Shown here in pieces: positions 1 through 10,140 of a DNA stretch of 64,000 nt. The translations under genes were made by a program, and so were the position numbers. Location of the stretch: NCBI GenBank assembly GCA_016169945.1, contig JADLSH010000249.1, forward strand, positions 3,682,001 to 3,746,000, read 5' to 3'. Below the pieces are notes generated by a model. It had not been told where the DNA came from and did no database searches. It saw only the letters and a list, made by a program, of their open reading frames with translations. The stretch's first letter is position 1; the number at the start of each line of letters is the position of its first letter. This stretch comes from Trachythela sp. YZ-2020 (taxonomy: Eukaryota; Cnidaria; Anthozoa; Malacalcyonacea; Clavulariidae).

Positions 1-523
1 ACAGTTACTATTTCAAAACTATTAAAGTTGAGCTAATTCTTTTAGTTCATCTCCTAGACCAAGCTATACAGAGTTTGGCCTGAAACTTGAATCAAGATAG
101 CTCTAATATTTCTTCAGATATCCTACGCGCAAGAATAGAAATTGGGCATTTTCATTAATTTGAAAAAAATGCTTTTAAAGTTAAATATTTAGTTTATTAA
201 CAAGATCATCACTGTAAAATGGCAATACACAGTTGAATAATAATTGTTACCATTTCAGAAACCTCCTGCCTCATATGTGATGCCCTCTTTTTCTGTTGTT
301 TTGTTTTCTTTCTTTTTTCTGGCTACGCAGCACTTTTCTTCTTTTTTTAATCTCCGCTTTGTATATATAATTAGCTTTATTAATCCGTTTCTTGTCAGCC
401 TTTCTAATCCTTTCCTCAAAGAATTGTCCTGGTACCAAACCTACGTCAATAAAAATATATATTCCAGCCTGAGATCACATATTAAAATGTGAAACTTCAT
501 CATACACACCAAATTCTTGTACG
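1..523. other. AT-rich stretch, no gene seen
   Basis: No reading frame here resembles a known protein. The open frame at 244-492 is a run of Phe, Ser and Leu codons in a T-rich tract and looks like chance. The stretch may hold the decayed downstream end of the Mutator-like remnant that ends at 524. Confidence 0.5.
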
Positions 524-1034
524 TCAGCTCCAGCAAAAAATACTTTTTGGAAGCTTATTCCAAATCATCCCATTCAGGGATTCGTTCTGATTTTGTCTTT
601 TTCCATCCAGACATTTTTTCAGCAGACTATCATTACTAAGTCTAAAATAAATTTGTTTAATTAAACCAATAATTTTGTCAGGTAGACCAGGTCCTCTTTT
701 ATACAAATTTGTATTGTTCGCTTTGTCTTGCTTGGAACGACACCAGCTGTCAGGACCATCTGGACTGTGCTCGTGAAGATTTGGTCTTTTGGAAGAAACA
801 CAATGGAAAAAGCTGGCATGAATTGCAGACTACATACGAGATAAATCTCCACAATTACTTCTTATGGAAATCCCATAATACTTTTGAAGTTTAACAATCA
901 GGGAATCAGTTAGCTTCCCCTTACCACCAATTCCTTTGTTTTTTTCTTTAACTTTCTGAGTGCAGTCCCTACTCGCTTTTGAAGATGGTCGACACATTCC
1001 TTTTTCTCCACACAAACATTTTGGTAACAATGTT
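524..1034 (-). pseudogene. Mutator-like transposase remnant
   Basis: Two open frames, 1030-830 and 829-524, lie in the same phase and are separated only by a TAG at 830-832, so this is one coding stretch with a nonsense mutation. The upstream half contains KGIGGKGKLTDSLIVKLQKYYG. The downstream half contains RGPGLPDKII, LLKKCLDGK and NQNESLNGMIWNKLPKS. From memory these match the C-terminal part of the family annotated in cnidarians and arthropods as Mutator-like transposase domain proteins. The upstream (N-terminal) part is missing because a Gypsy LTR starts at 1035, directly next to it. The family name is recognised by pattern only; a related DDE transposase is the alternative. Confidence 0.6.
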
Positions 1035-1193
1035 TGTAGTGTATTGGGTTCCTGTGCATATCACGAGGGAAGTGGTGTAAGATTAATATGGGAATTGCAA
1101 GTAGAAAAATATATGGTTTGTTGATAAAGTTAAATCTGTAGTTTAATCTGTGCGAATCCGTGGTTAGATCCGGCCATCAGGCGTTACATTGCA
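1035..1193 (+). repeat. probable 5' LTR of the Gypsy element
   Basis: This stretch starts TGTAGTGT and ends TTGCA, giving the TG...CA ends expected of an LTR. It lies between the broken transposase remnant and a primer-binding-site-like stretch. At about 159 bp it is short but in the range of small Gypsy LTRs. No matching 3' LTR was found downstream, so the call rests on position and end motifs only. Confidence 0.5.
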
Positions 1194-1211
1194 ATTGGCG
1201 ACGAGGATAAA
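1194..1211 (+). promoter_or_regulatory. primer-binding-site-like motif (Gypsy)
   Basis: ATTGGCGACGAGGAT immediately follows the proposed LTR. This string is common just inside the 5' LTR of animal Ty3/Gypsy elements, where a host tRNA primes minus-strand synthesis. The matching tRNA was not determined. Confidence 0.5.
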
Positions 1212-1258
1212 GTGAACATGTTTAAGAATAAATCCGTACCATTTTCGATCGGAAACTA

Positions 1259-2214
1259 ATGGGAGAACCAGAGAAAATTGATTGCTACGGTGATCAAGCA
1301 ACTCTTGGCACTCGCTGGATGCGATGGCTCCAAAGCTTCGAATTATTTGTCGATTCTCAAGGACTTCTTATTACAGAGGGCTCAGAAAAGAACAGACAAC
1401 GAAGACGAGCGCAACTCCTCCACTACGCTGGTCCTGACGTACAAGACATATTTTACACCCTCGAAAACACTGGCAAAGCTAACGACTATGCAGCAGCTGT
1501 CAAGGCACTTAATGCATACTTTGCCCCGAAAGTAAACTCTGCCTTTGCTCGACACACATTTCGACAACTTCAACAGAACGCAGGTGAGACCGTTTTACAA
1601 TTTGCTTCACGGTTAAAAAGATATGCGAAAGACTGTGATTATGGCACAGACTGTCAGACACCGATAATCACGTTCGAGACGAAGTCCTTCAGAAATGCAA
1701 ATCAGATTATTTACGCCGGAAATTATTGGAAGAAGGCCCAAGTCTAACTCTAACACGAACACGAACACTTGAGTTGGCCCAGCAATGTGAGAGAGTGGAA
1801 GCGCAAATGGCATCATCGTCGATTCCTTCAAGGGAACAAACTAACACCAAAGATAACAATGTAAACAGAATTACATGGAATAATTATAATCGAGATCAGC
1901 GCCCACGAAACCCGCGTGGTCCCCGCGTGACACAGCAGAACGATGGCACATGCTATCGATGTGGCAATACGGGACACTATGGCCGTGATCCAACTTGCCC
2001 GGCTAGAGGTAAGACCTGCGGTAGCTGTGGTGGACGATATCATTTTTCTGTTGTATGCGAGTCAAAGAGGAATGTCAACAACGGAGTACACCTTGTTGAA
2101 CAGCTGTCAGGTGATGAATCTGAAGAAGAACCTGACTATGCCTTCCATTTACCTGACAACAACAACCGAGGACCCAACGTCGAAACCAATGTTGGTGGTG
2201 TTAATGTCCTCAAC
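1259..2214 (+). pseudogene. gag: Gypsy Gag (capsid and nucleocapsid)
   Basis: The frame from 1259 gives a capsid-like N-terminus (ALNAYFAPKVN, FRQLQQNAGETVLQFASRLK). Near 1660-1675 the coding frame shifts and continues as NHVRDEVLQKCKSDYL and LELAQQCERVEAQ, then reaches the nucleocapsid with two Cys-rich knuckles: CYRCGNTGHYGRDPTC and a second with CGSCGGRYHFSVVC. Gag would package the element's RNA. The frame runs in phase up to the junction with the DIRS insert near 2214 and then hits a stop inside the insert. The single frameshift makes it a pseudogene. Confidence 0.8.
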
Positions 2215-2327
2215 ATATGTCTGTATATATGCTGAAATATTAAACAAATAACGCGCAGTGAATGAAACAATATTTTGTGGGGTTTTAGAAGTCTGGGACA
2301 ACTGCTCTATATTTTTGGTTTGTCTGC

Positions 2328-2632
2328 GAAGAGCTGGGTGCTGAGCGGTTCCCAGGGTATATACTCGTAGTAGAAAAGCTGGGTCTTGAGGAAAGTCGAT
2401 TAGGACATATACTGATTTCCAGCTAGGTCCCAATCTGCCCAAGACATATACTTTTACCGCGCGGATTTTGAGCTGGATCCTGAGTAAAGGCGGCTAGAAC
2501 ATCTACTCACTTTTGGAGCTGGGTCCTAGTCTGCCCTGCAGGACATATACTCTGAGCTGGACCCTGGGAATATATGATCAGGGAAATATTTATTAGAAGT
2601 CTGATCTGGCTCAGTACATATACTCATATGCA
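2328..2632. repeat. degenerate ~45-bp tandem repeat in the DIRS 3' region
   Basis: About seven imperfect units share a head of the form GAGCTGGGTCCTGAG and a tail of the form GACATATACTC. Spacing varies from roughly 35 to 50 bp. The array lies downstream of the recombinase frame, between it and the proposed element end. It may be a minisatellite or a relic of the element's complex terminal repeats. Confidence 0.7.
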
Positions 2633-2807
2633 GAAATCAAAGCGATTTTTGTAAATAAAATTGGCTTTAAGCCAGGTTGCCAAATTCCGTAAAGAAAACG
2701 TGAGGTCTATGGTAAAATTGCGACCTCATACTAGAGCAATTGCCTCCACAATCACACACCAATAGTGTGTGTGATCCCCATAGACTGAAACAGAACGAGT
2801 CTTCATC

Positions 2808-3652
2808 TTACTCCGCAATCAATCGCTTTGAAACGTCTGCAAGGACATTGATTGGCGTACGAATATATCTGAGGTAACAATCGGAAGACCATCTTCCTAG
2901 CGTTTGAATAAGCCAATGAGGTAAACTCTGGGAGGCGGCTGTGGTAGCCGCTCCGATTCTAAAGCTGTGGCCTGCATAGTGTGCAGTGTTGTAACCACCT
3001 TGAGCCAAAAGTGTGCGTAGTTCTTTAGTAAATTGACTACGCGATAAAGGAACACCGGTCGAATAGCAAAACAATGGTCCCGCATGGCCCGAAGATGGAC
3101 GTGAGAGGTAGGTTTGAAGACCCCTTACTGGACAGTATATACTAGAATTGCTGCCAATGGTGATCGTGGCTGAAGATCGAAATGGGTCAGTCTTTGAAGC
3201 TTTAATTCGGAGTTGCAAAAATACCTCTTTATCCCGTTTTTCATTATGAAAACTTACATCTGATCGGCTAAGGTGTGTTGAGGAATTGAAAGGACCGGAG
3301 CAAGTCATTTCACCAATCCGCAAAAATCCAAAAAATGCTATGGAAATAGCTGCCCAAATCATGATTTCATCGTGCGTTGGTAATGTTCGTGAGTGTAATA
3401 TGCGGTAAAAAGTTTGAGATGGTCTAATGTAATTGGCAAGCGTGTCCTTGTGGACAATCCTTTAGCTCGCTTTATACCCCGTAAAATATAATGTAGACGT
3501 TGAAATTTGGCGATGGGGAGATCATAGCCATTAACCACATGCATATGGCGAACTGCGGCGAGATAAACTTTTATGGTGTCCGAATTTACTCTCTTAGCGA
3601 GAAAAATAGCAAAATAAACAAGAACAGTTTCCGTAGTTGGCAGGAGAGGCAC
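2808..3652 (-). pseudogene. DIRS tyrosine recombinase
   Basis: Two frames overlap by four bases at 3359-3362. The upstream one (3652-3359) is the core-binding part (VYFAIFLAKRVNSDTIKVYL). The downstream one (3362-2808) is the catalytic part with FLRIGEMT (first Arg), HSFR (His and second Arg), LGRW, and YLRYIR carrying the likely nucleophile Tyr. Such enzymes integrate the circular DNA copy without a DDE integrase. The change of frame inside what should be one protein suggests an indel. The stretch at 3653-3750, before RNase H, has no clear product. Confidence 0.8.
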
Positions 3653-3750
3653 TTGCTTGTATAGATGAAATTGGTAGTTTTCACCACTGCTATAAGTTTT
3701 AATCGTACCTTGAGCTAACGAGGCAATTTGATAACGACGTAAATCAGCGT

Positions 3751-4392
3751 CTAAAGACGAGAAAGTTCCTCTGGTAGAGGTTGAGGATGTTGATCCGCAT
3801 GAGGTGCTAGCCGCCGAAATCTGGTTTGCTGAAAACGGGAAATAGAATCAGCAATGTCATTATAATGACCTGGAACATGCAAGGCTTTGAAATAAAAGTT
3901 ATACTTCAGGGTTTGCAAGGTTAGAGCACGCACCAAATCCATAATGCGAGGGCTTTTGGAACGTTTTGAATTAATTATGGAAACCACAGCCTGGTTATCG
4001 CAATAAAACACAATCCGTTTTTGAGCCCACAAATTTCCCCATATGTATGAAGCTACCACAATGGCATAGAGCTCTTGCCAGTCAATGCTTATGTTTTTTG
4101 TCTCAAGTGTTTGGTGGGGAAACCATTTACCCTGAAACCACTGGTTGTGGAAAATCCCCCCGAAACCAAGGGTACCAGAAGCATCGGTATAGAGAGAAAG
4201 TGTTGTAGAATTCTCCCAGAAAGAGTTTAGAAATAAACTTGTCCCATTCCAGTCCTTAAAAAAAATTTGCCACATTTTAACATCTTCACGAAAACCATTT
4301 GTCAAGCGAATATGGTAATGTGGTTTGGAGACCCCCCGTGTAAGGTGTATGATACGTTGGAGAAAAGCACGACCGGGGGAAATTACTTGCAT
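3751..4392 (-). CDS. DIRS RNase H domain
   Basis: The 213-residue frame holds a DIRS-type RNase H: LSLYTDASGTLGFGG (first Asp), SIDWQELYAIVVA (Glu), VFYCDNQAVVSIIN (Asp), and HVPGHYNDIADSISR (final Asp). It would degrade the RNA strand of the RNA-DNA hybrid during copying. It overlaps the end of the RT frame by ten bases, so the two were probably one ORF, now divided by a frameshift near 4385. All four acidic positions are present. Confidence 0.8.
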   Translation of the reverse strand: MQVISPGRAFLQRIIHLTRGVSKPHYHIRLTNGFREDVKMWQIFFKDWNGTSLFLNSFWENSTTLSLYTDASGTLGFGGIFHNQWFQGKWFPHQTLETKNISIDWQELYAIVVASYIWGNLWAQKRIVFYCDNQAVVSIINSKRSKSPRIMDLVRALTLQTLKYNFYFKALHVPGHYNDIADSISRFQQTRFRRLAPHADQHPQPLPEELSRL

Positions 4393-5645
4393 GCAAAATT
4401 TAATGTCCCAATTAGTGATTGAAGCTCTTGGAGTGTAGCAGACTTTTTTGTGTGCCAGGAATTTAAATCAGCAAATAGACGACTCAATTTATCGGCTGGA
4501 AGACGAGCCTCCATTTTTTGTGAATCAAGGATAATGCCTAAAAATTCTATAATAAGGCTGGGTCCTTCCGTTTTATGTTCTGCAATAGGAACACCCAGCG
4601 TGTTAAATGTTAACAGCATGCTAGAAAGGCTACTTTGGCAGGCTTGAAAAGGCGGTCCAGTTTGGCCCGGTGGTTCCATTATTAGAAAATCGTCTAAGAT
4701 GTGCCCCACATAACTTATAAAACACTTGTTGAATAAAATCCACTCAAGCGCATCCGAAAGTTGGTTAAAAATATACGGCGCACTACGCAGACCAAATGGC
4801 AACACTTTATCAAAATAATAGAAATTGCTCCAGTACATGCCTAATAGTTCCCAGTCGTCAGGATGAACAGGGAATTAACGAAAAGCAGACTCTATGTCAG
4901 TTTTAGCAAGATAAGTGCCTCTGCCTAATCGGATCAAAGCCGCAATAGCGTCGTCGATTTTAATGTACTTCAATGAAAAATCGTCTTTCTCAATAAAATA
5001 ATTGATTGATTCGCCCGTTTTTGGAAACGAGAGGTGGAAAATGGTTCGAAATTTATCCGAATGCTTTTTAGGTACAATGCCAATTGGCGAAACCTGTAAA
5101 TTAGCAAATGGTGGATTGGTGAAAGGACCGGCTGTGCGTCCAAGAGCAACTTCCTTAGCCAAGTTACTCGAAACAATAGTTGGATTGTCAATGGCAGATT
5201 TAAGATTTTTTGCAAATTTGGACATGCGAGGACCATCGTAACCGAGGCGAGCACCGAAACGCAAGTCTGAACAGAGTTTCAAAACGAATGATAAATCGGG
5301 ATGCCCATGGAGAGCATCTTCAAGCGCGTGAACGCGAATTGGCGTAACTATAGTATTATCTAAATGTATTGAATTACTGTTATTATATATACTAGAGTTA
5401 AAGTTAACAGTTCTATTTTCTGTTGGTCTTCTTGGAGCTACGGTCAGATTTCGAGGGGTGGTCTTCGTTAAGATCGTTTTCCTCACGGGATTGTGTACAT
5501 TGGTACCCAGGATGTTTTCCCCCACAGCCAAATCGGTTACATCGGTGAGTGTAGGGACAATTGGGCCGAAATGGGCAAGGTCTACCCCTGTTATAGCTGT
5601 GGCAAATTCCGTCCCTCGCTGCCCCAGCTCTGTTTGAGGGTTCAT
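4383..5645 (-). pseudogene. DIRS reverse transcriptase
   Basis: The first part (5645-4875) contains NPPFANLQVSPIGIVPKKH, KFRTIFHLSFP and LAKTDIESAFR, the finger and motif-A region. A one-base change near 4876 introduces a stop right after AFR. The protein resumes as PVHPDDWELLGMYW, LPFGLRSAPYIFNQ and YVGHILDDFLI, where the catalytic LDD is intact. The frame begins inside the Gag-like ORF in another phase, as in other DIRS elements with overlapping ORFs. Confidence 0.8.
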
Positions 5646-6642
5646 TTGAAAAAAGAGAATAATCCTCGCGCAACTGAGTGGAACTAGCCGTGAAAATACG
5701 TAACCATAATTGCGTGTTAATGTTGGCCCACGACAGTGTTCGACAAGCGGCTGCTTTATAGCGAAATTTATGGTCGTAGATACACCAACCTAGTCCGCCA
5801 TGCGTTTTTGCCGCATGACGGATAGTTTCCATATACTGTAATAGTTCAGAGGCACGATTCGGGAATTTTTGTACAATTATAAGCATGTACGTGTTGAAAG
5901 CGGTTGTCCATTCTTCAATGTTAGTTAGCACCTGAGGCTTGCGAGGTGTTAACGAGATTCCCGTAGAGGAAATTGTAAAACCCACGTTGTCGGGATAATC
6001 GGAACCAACATTTGACTTATTTAAATTTTTTGGCAATAATCTAGCAATCTCAAAAAACTCACCACTTTCGATGTCACGAACATATTTGCTTGGAATCTCA
6101 GGCGTGAATCCCCCATCTGCTTGCTGGTTCGAGGCAACGGGCGCATTCGATGAAGTCGAATGTTGCTGGAGTTCGCTGAAACTTAAAAATGGGAATTGTC
6201 CAAGCTGTTCTAGCCTTTCGAGTGACGTTGGTGGTGGTGGGTTTCTTGTCTGTTCATCTACACGAGCCGTAGTTGTTGTGGCATGTTGGGTATCGAAAAA
6301 TGATGCGATCGACTGTGAAACGATCTGTGTGATCTGTACCAGTTGGTCGTCGCTAAAACTCTGCCGCGGATTGGAAACTGTTGGCGTGGTGTTTGCTGAA
6401 ATAGTTTCAACGTTGGGTTGCGCCGTCGCATTCATACCGAGACGTTCTTTTTCGTTTTGAAGACGTGTTGTAAGCACTCGTCGGCCACCTGCGCTCGAAA
6501 AGTTGAGTTCGTGGCAAAGGTCCTTCAACTCTGCGATGCTCAATTCGCCAAGATTATTTGGTATCACAACGGACGGTTGAGTGTTCGACGGTCGCTGATT
6601 CTGGATACGAACGTGTGATCGCTTTTTGCTAATTCGTGGCAT
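5413..6642 (-). CDS. DIRS Gag-like protein with SAP and CCCH zinc finger
   Basis: The 409-residue ORF starts at the ATG at 6642, upstream of the RT. Residues about 28-68 read LGELSIAELKDLCHELN and resemble a SAP DNA-binding motif. The middle is low-complexity and rich in Thr, Ser and Pro. Near residue 345 a Cys-His cluster (CHSYNRGRPCPFRPNCPYTH) has CX8CX5CX3H spacing, typical of CCCH RNA-binding fingers, followed by further Cys residues. The role is inferred from position: an RNA-binding structural protein of the element. The ORF is open throughout and its last 230 bases overlap the RT frame. Confidence 0.7.
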   Translation of the reverse strand: MPRISKKRSHVRIQNQRPSNTQPSVVIPNNLGELSIAELKDLCHELNFSSAGGRRVLTTRLQNEKERLGMNATAQPNVETISANTTPTVSNPRQSFSDDQLVQITQIVSQSIASFFDTQHATTTTARVDEQTRNPPPPTSLERLEQLGQFPFLSFSELQQHSTSSNAPVASNQQADGGFTPEIPSKYVRDIESGEFFEIARLLPKNLNKSNVGSDYPDNVGFTISSTGISLTPRKPQVLTNIEEWTTAFNTYMLIIVQKFPNRASELLQYMETIRHAAKTHGGLGWCIYDHKFRYKAAACRTLSWANINTQLWLRIFTASSTQLREDYSLFSNEPSNRAGAARDGICHSYNRGRPCPFRPNCPYTHRCNRFGCGGKHPGYQCTQSREENDLNEDHPSKSDRSSKKTNRK

Positions 6643-7036
6643 TATAGTACGTTAATAACGTTGAGAAACGATAGAACGTTAAATAATTTTGTCGATTTTT
6701 TGCCAGTCTTTACTGCTCGCAATCTTAGTAAGAATGATGCTGCCAGATGAGGTTAACTCTGATATCTGCCAGTTTGGTTAACTATAGTACCATTGTTAGT
6801 TATGAATAGGTCAAACATAGTAGTTTGGACAATAATTAATAAACGATACTGGGCGCAGTAGCCTACGGGTTTGGCAAGCAAATAATGGAAGTCTGTGATA
6901 GAGTCTTCCTTTGTTGAGATAATAGTAGCGTTCAGGTAGGCTTTACAAAGACAGACTAGTTCAGTCTAACTTTAACTAAGTGCGTTTAGTATCGTCCATT
7001 AACCATAATTTTTACTTGTAAAAATTGCCATTTAAC

Positions 7037-7135
7037 ATGCAAATCCTAATTGATTCTGGTGCAATGAAACTACATGGGAATGGCTCAAAAATCGTCGCAT
7101 ACGTTGTGAATCCAAAAAGTCGAACACGAACATAA
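7037..7135 (+). pseudogene. Gypsy protease fragment
   Basis: QILIDSGA is the active-site segment of a retroviral-type aspartic protease (D-S-G). It follows directly after the right edge of the DIRS insert, and a TAA at 7133 ends the frame after about 30 codons. Downstream bases up to about 7300 show further decayed coding sequence. In an intact element this enzyme would cut the Gag-Pol precursor. Confidence 0.65.
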
Positions 7136-7302
7136 GAAACTTTACCCCTACGCATCTACCACACCTTTAGAAGTCAAAGGAAGCTTCTCCACCACTGTGA
7201 AGATTGGGGTAAAAGAAACCACTGCTGACTTCTTGGTGATAAAAGGCAAGGGAACACCCCTTCTCGGACACACAACAGCCATCCTCTTGGACGTTCTTAG
7301 AA

Positions 7303-7960
7303 TTGGCTCCACCAATTTCAGCTATATCCAGGGTAGAAGACAACCTTCAACGACAATACCCTGGAGTTTTCAACGGAATCGGAAAGCTGAACACTAAACA
7401 AGTAACTTTGCATGTCGATCCTAACATAAAACCAGTTGCACAACCCTTGAGGCGTACACCATTTAACCTTCGCAGCAAGGTAGAGAAGAAAATTAACGAG
7501 CTTGTAGCAACCGACATCATTGACCCAGTTGATGGCCCCACCCCTTGGGTAAACCCAGTTGTCATTGTTCCAAAACCAAATGAAGAGATTCGGTTATGCA
7601 TCGATATGAGGCGGGCTAATGAAGCAATAATAAGGGGACGTCACCCCATTCCAACTGTGGATGAAATCTTACAAGGCATGAATGGATCGAAAGTTTTCTT
7701 CAAGCTCGATTTGAAATGGGGCTACCATCAACTGGAATTATCGCCCGAATCTCGTGAAATTACCAACTTCGCCATCCGCATTGGCTTGTACCGATACAAG
7801 CGTTTACTATTTTGTGTAAGTTCTGCAAGTGAACAGTATCAACATGAAATCGCCAATGTACTAGCTCGTATCAATGGTGCAGAGAACATATATATCTGAT
7901 GACATAGTGGTCCATGGAGTTGGAGGTCTGTGGGCTAACTTTGAACCCCACCAAGTGTCG
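7303..7960 (+). pseudogene. Gypsy reverse transcriptase
   Basis: The frame to 7899 contains VEDNLQRQYPGVF, PVAQPLRRTPF, PTPWVNPVVIVPKPN, RLCIDMRRANEAI, FFKLDLKWGYHQLEL (motif A) and YRYKRLLF. Near 7890 one base is gained and the frame shifts: the catalytic segment NIYISDDIVVHG runs from one frame into the next. About 100 bp before the RNase H part are unreadable. The NxSDDI style of active site is usual in the Mag-like Gypsy group. Confidence 0.8.
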
Positions 7961-8078
7961 TGTAATATGGATCGCATTATTTTTATGGTATGCTTCTTTC
8001 CGAGAAGGGCATTGGACCAACCAATAACCGGGTGAAAGCTGTAACAGACGCAAGAGTACCGCAGAACTTCGCAGTTTT

Positions 8079-8640
8079 TTGGGCTTGGTAAGCTACAGCA
8101 GCCGATTTATACCCCAATTTGCTACCCTATCCGAGCCTCTGCGTAGACTCACGAAAAAGAATACGCCCTTCGTATTTGGCCCGGAACAACAGGCATCGTT
8201 CCGAGCACTAAAAGACAGCCTTGCCCACGCAACGACCCTCGCATATTTTGACAAGAACGCACCAACCCAAGTCACAGCCGATGCCAGTCCGGTTGGTTAG
8301 GAGCAGTTTTGACCCAAGTGCAAAATGGCAACCACGTACCCATCCACTACACAAGCCGCAGCCTTACTGATTGTGAACGACGTTATTCCCAAACGGAACG
8401 AGAAGCCATGGCATTAGTCTGGGCTTGTGAGAAGTTTCGCCCCTATATCTACGGTATTAAATTCGACTTAGTTACTGATCACAAACCTCTCGAAGTCATT
8501 TACAACCCTCGCTCTCGACCATCTGCACGTGTTGAACGATGGACACTGAGGCTTCAACCTTATGACTTCAAAGTTGTACATATCCCGGTGCGACAAAACA
8601 TCGCGAATTCCTCGTCTCGTCTGCTACCACCACACCCTGA
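8079..8640 (+). pseudogene. Gypsy RNase H region
   Basis: The connection subdomain is clear (VSYSSRFIPQFATLSEPLRR). TADASPVG is followed by a TAG at 8298 created by a one-base loss, and the protein resumes at 8309 with YTSRSLTDCERRYSQTEREA, LVTDHKPLEVI and NIANSSSRL. The last replaces the usual NIADxLSR, so a catalytic-region Asp is lost as well. Strong family match, clearly inactive. Confidence 0.8.
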
Positions 8641-9240
8641 TCAATCCCACAACCACGGTGCTGATGAATATGTTCGGTTCGTCACGCATGCGTCCATTCC
8701 CAATGCAATGAGTACTAGGGAGGTTGAAGCATCCACAGCACAAGATAACGAACTGACAGAGCTGAAGATAGCAATAGAAAGTGGTCGATTTGAGAAGTGC
8801 AAGCCATACATGCCAGTTGCAGGAGAACTTTGCATAAGCAGTCAATTGGTGTTTCGGGGCACCAGAATTGTGCTAGCAGCCAAGCTCCGCCCACAAGCTT
8901 TGGCACTTGCTCATGAAGGACACTTGGGTATTGTGGGCACAAAACAAAATCTACGAAGCAAAGTCTGCTGGCCAGGCATGGACAAAGCAGCAGAGCATCA
9001 TTACAAATCATGTCACGGTTGCCAACTTGTAGCACAACCAGACCCTCCCGAGCCAATAAAATCCACAGCACTCCCTGATACACCATGGCAACACCTAGCA
9101 CCTGACTTAATGGGACCCTTTCCCTCTGGACACTCCATACACTCCATATATACACGTAATACGGCTCTCAAATCAATTGCTTGATATAACAAAGATTACT
9201 CAATGCGTAGGCTTACCGACAAGTCCTTTGGTCATATTTT
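8641..9240 (+). pseudogene. Gypsy integrase, N-terminal part
   Basis: The frame continues from RNase H to a stop at 9182. It includes the HHCC zinc-binding segment (HEGHLGIVGTKQNL ... HHYKSCHGC) and the start of the catalytic core (PWQHLAPDLMGPFPSGHS), with the first core Asp present. The reading then degrades after about 9145. A short out-of-frame echo, GLPTS, near 9210 suggests an internal deletion rather than a clean end. The other two catalytic residues and the 3' LTR are missing. Confidence 0.75.
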
Positions 9241-9292
9241 GAAATAAGGGATTATATGCAAGCTAACAGCCCCTTTTCACAGTCCAAAATCG

Positions 9293-9905
9293 CTATCTAA
9301 TTAGCTCGAACATTTCTGTGTCCAAATACGTAAAGTAGACCTAGAGGCCCGTTTACACTATACGCTCAAAATTTGGCATCGCAGGGATAACTTTAACTGC
9401 ACTTGTTGAGAATTAACAAGAGCTTAAATTGTCATGATATACTCAGTTTTGGCCCATACTGAAACATTGCACACTGATTTAGACTATGTTTGTACACGTT
9501 ACCTACAAATATAATATTATTAATACCTATGAAATTCGACCTCTTATGGAGAAAGAGGGGTTTTCTGAGGGTAGAGTGAACATTGAAAATAGAAGACTGT
9601 GCGATGTAATCCAATGCACTTGGGATAGAAAGAGATTCGTAAATGTATTTTTGCAGATTTTTGCAAATACGTTTTGGATCTTTTTGGTCAATTTAGACGA
9701 AATATTGTTCTTGATTAATAAAACTGCATGTGATGTTTGCTCGGATGACTTAAATATAAACAAAGTAGAACTATAATATAGACACACAGAACCAAGCTTG
9801 AACAAATGTTTGGATTGAAATGTTTGCAGTTTACATTTGGAAGTTAAAGTTCGCCATCCGCTTGCACGTCCGTAAAAAAAATTACTATAAGCCGTCGTTG
9901 TTTTG
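9293..9905 (+). repeat. diverged block repeat, copy 1
   Basis: The block begins near AACATTTCTGTGTCCAAATA and runs through GACGAAATATTGTTCTTGA to CATTTGGAAGTTAAAGTTCG. The same landmarks recur in the same order at 11007-12080 and, for the last third, at 9985-10140. No convincing protein is encoded; the 96-codon frame at 9486 lies wholly inside the repeat and is not conserved in the other copy. Confidence 0.75.
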
Positions 9906-9984
9906 TGTTGAAGCTACATCTGCATGAAAACAAACATTGGCATTAAGGGATTAAATTTACATGAAATATTTTTGATAACTGATA

Positions 9985-10140
9985 ACATGCATGTGATGTT
10001 TGTTCGGATGACTTATATGAACACGAGAATAACTCTAGTCCAGACACATAGCGCGAAGTTTAAACAAACGTTAGAATTGCAATGTTAACAACTTACATTT
10101 GGAAGTTAAAGTTCGTCCAGTCGCTTGCACGTAAAAATTG
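9985..10140 (+). repeat. diverged block repeat, partial copy 2
   Basis: It carries the GCATGTGATGTTTG, CGGATGACTTA and CATTTGGAAGTTAAAGTTCG landmarks of the block, with only the 3' third of the unit preserved. Confidence 0.7.

Larger units (their letters stand above)
2215..7036 (-). mobile_element. DIRS-type tyrosine-recombinase retrotransposon
   Basis: Read on the - strand, the order is Gag-like protein (6642-5413), reverse transcriptase (5645-4383), RNase H (4392-3751) and tyrosine recombinase (3652-2808). This is the DIRS order, and a recombinase takes the place of an integrase. It sits inside the Gypsy element: AACAT occurs at both edges (2212-2216 and 7034-7038), and removing the insert leaves the host element's frame open across the join. 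Ends set this way give about 4.8 kb, a usual DIRS length. I did not find the inverted terminal repeats or internal complementary region by eye. Frameshifts in RT and recombinase make it inactive. Confidence 0.8.
1035..9240 (+). mobile_element. Ty3/Gypsy retrotransposon, split and 3'-truncated
   Basis: Gag with zinc knuckles lies at 1259-2214. The protease motif, reverse transcriptase, RNase H and the start of integrase follow at 7037-9240, all on the + strand. The two halves are separated by a DIRS-type element on the opposite strand. Several frameshifts, a stop in RNase H and loss of the integrase core and 3' LTR make it dead. The protein order and the DSGA, NIYISDD-type and HHCC motifs fit a Mag-like Gypsy clade. 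Confidence 0.85.

Noticed and set aside
244..492. 82-codon hydrophobic ORF
   Set aside because: T-rich low-complexity frame with no homology pattern, no acceptor or donor support and no paralogue.
1259..9240. Endogenous retrovirus with an envelope gene
   Set aside because: No envelope-like frame follows integrase; the order and motifs fit a plain Ty3/Gypsy element.
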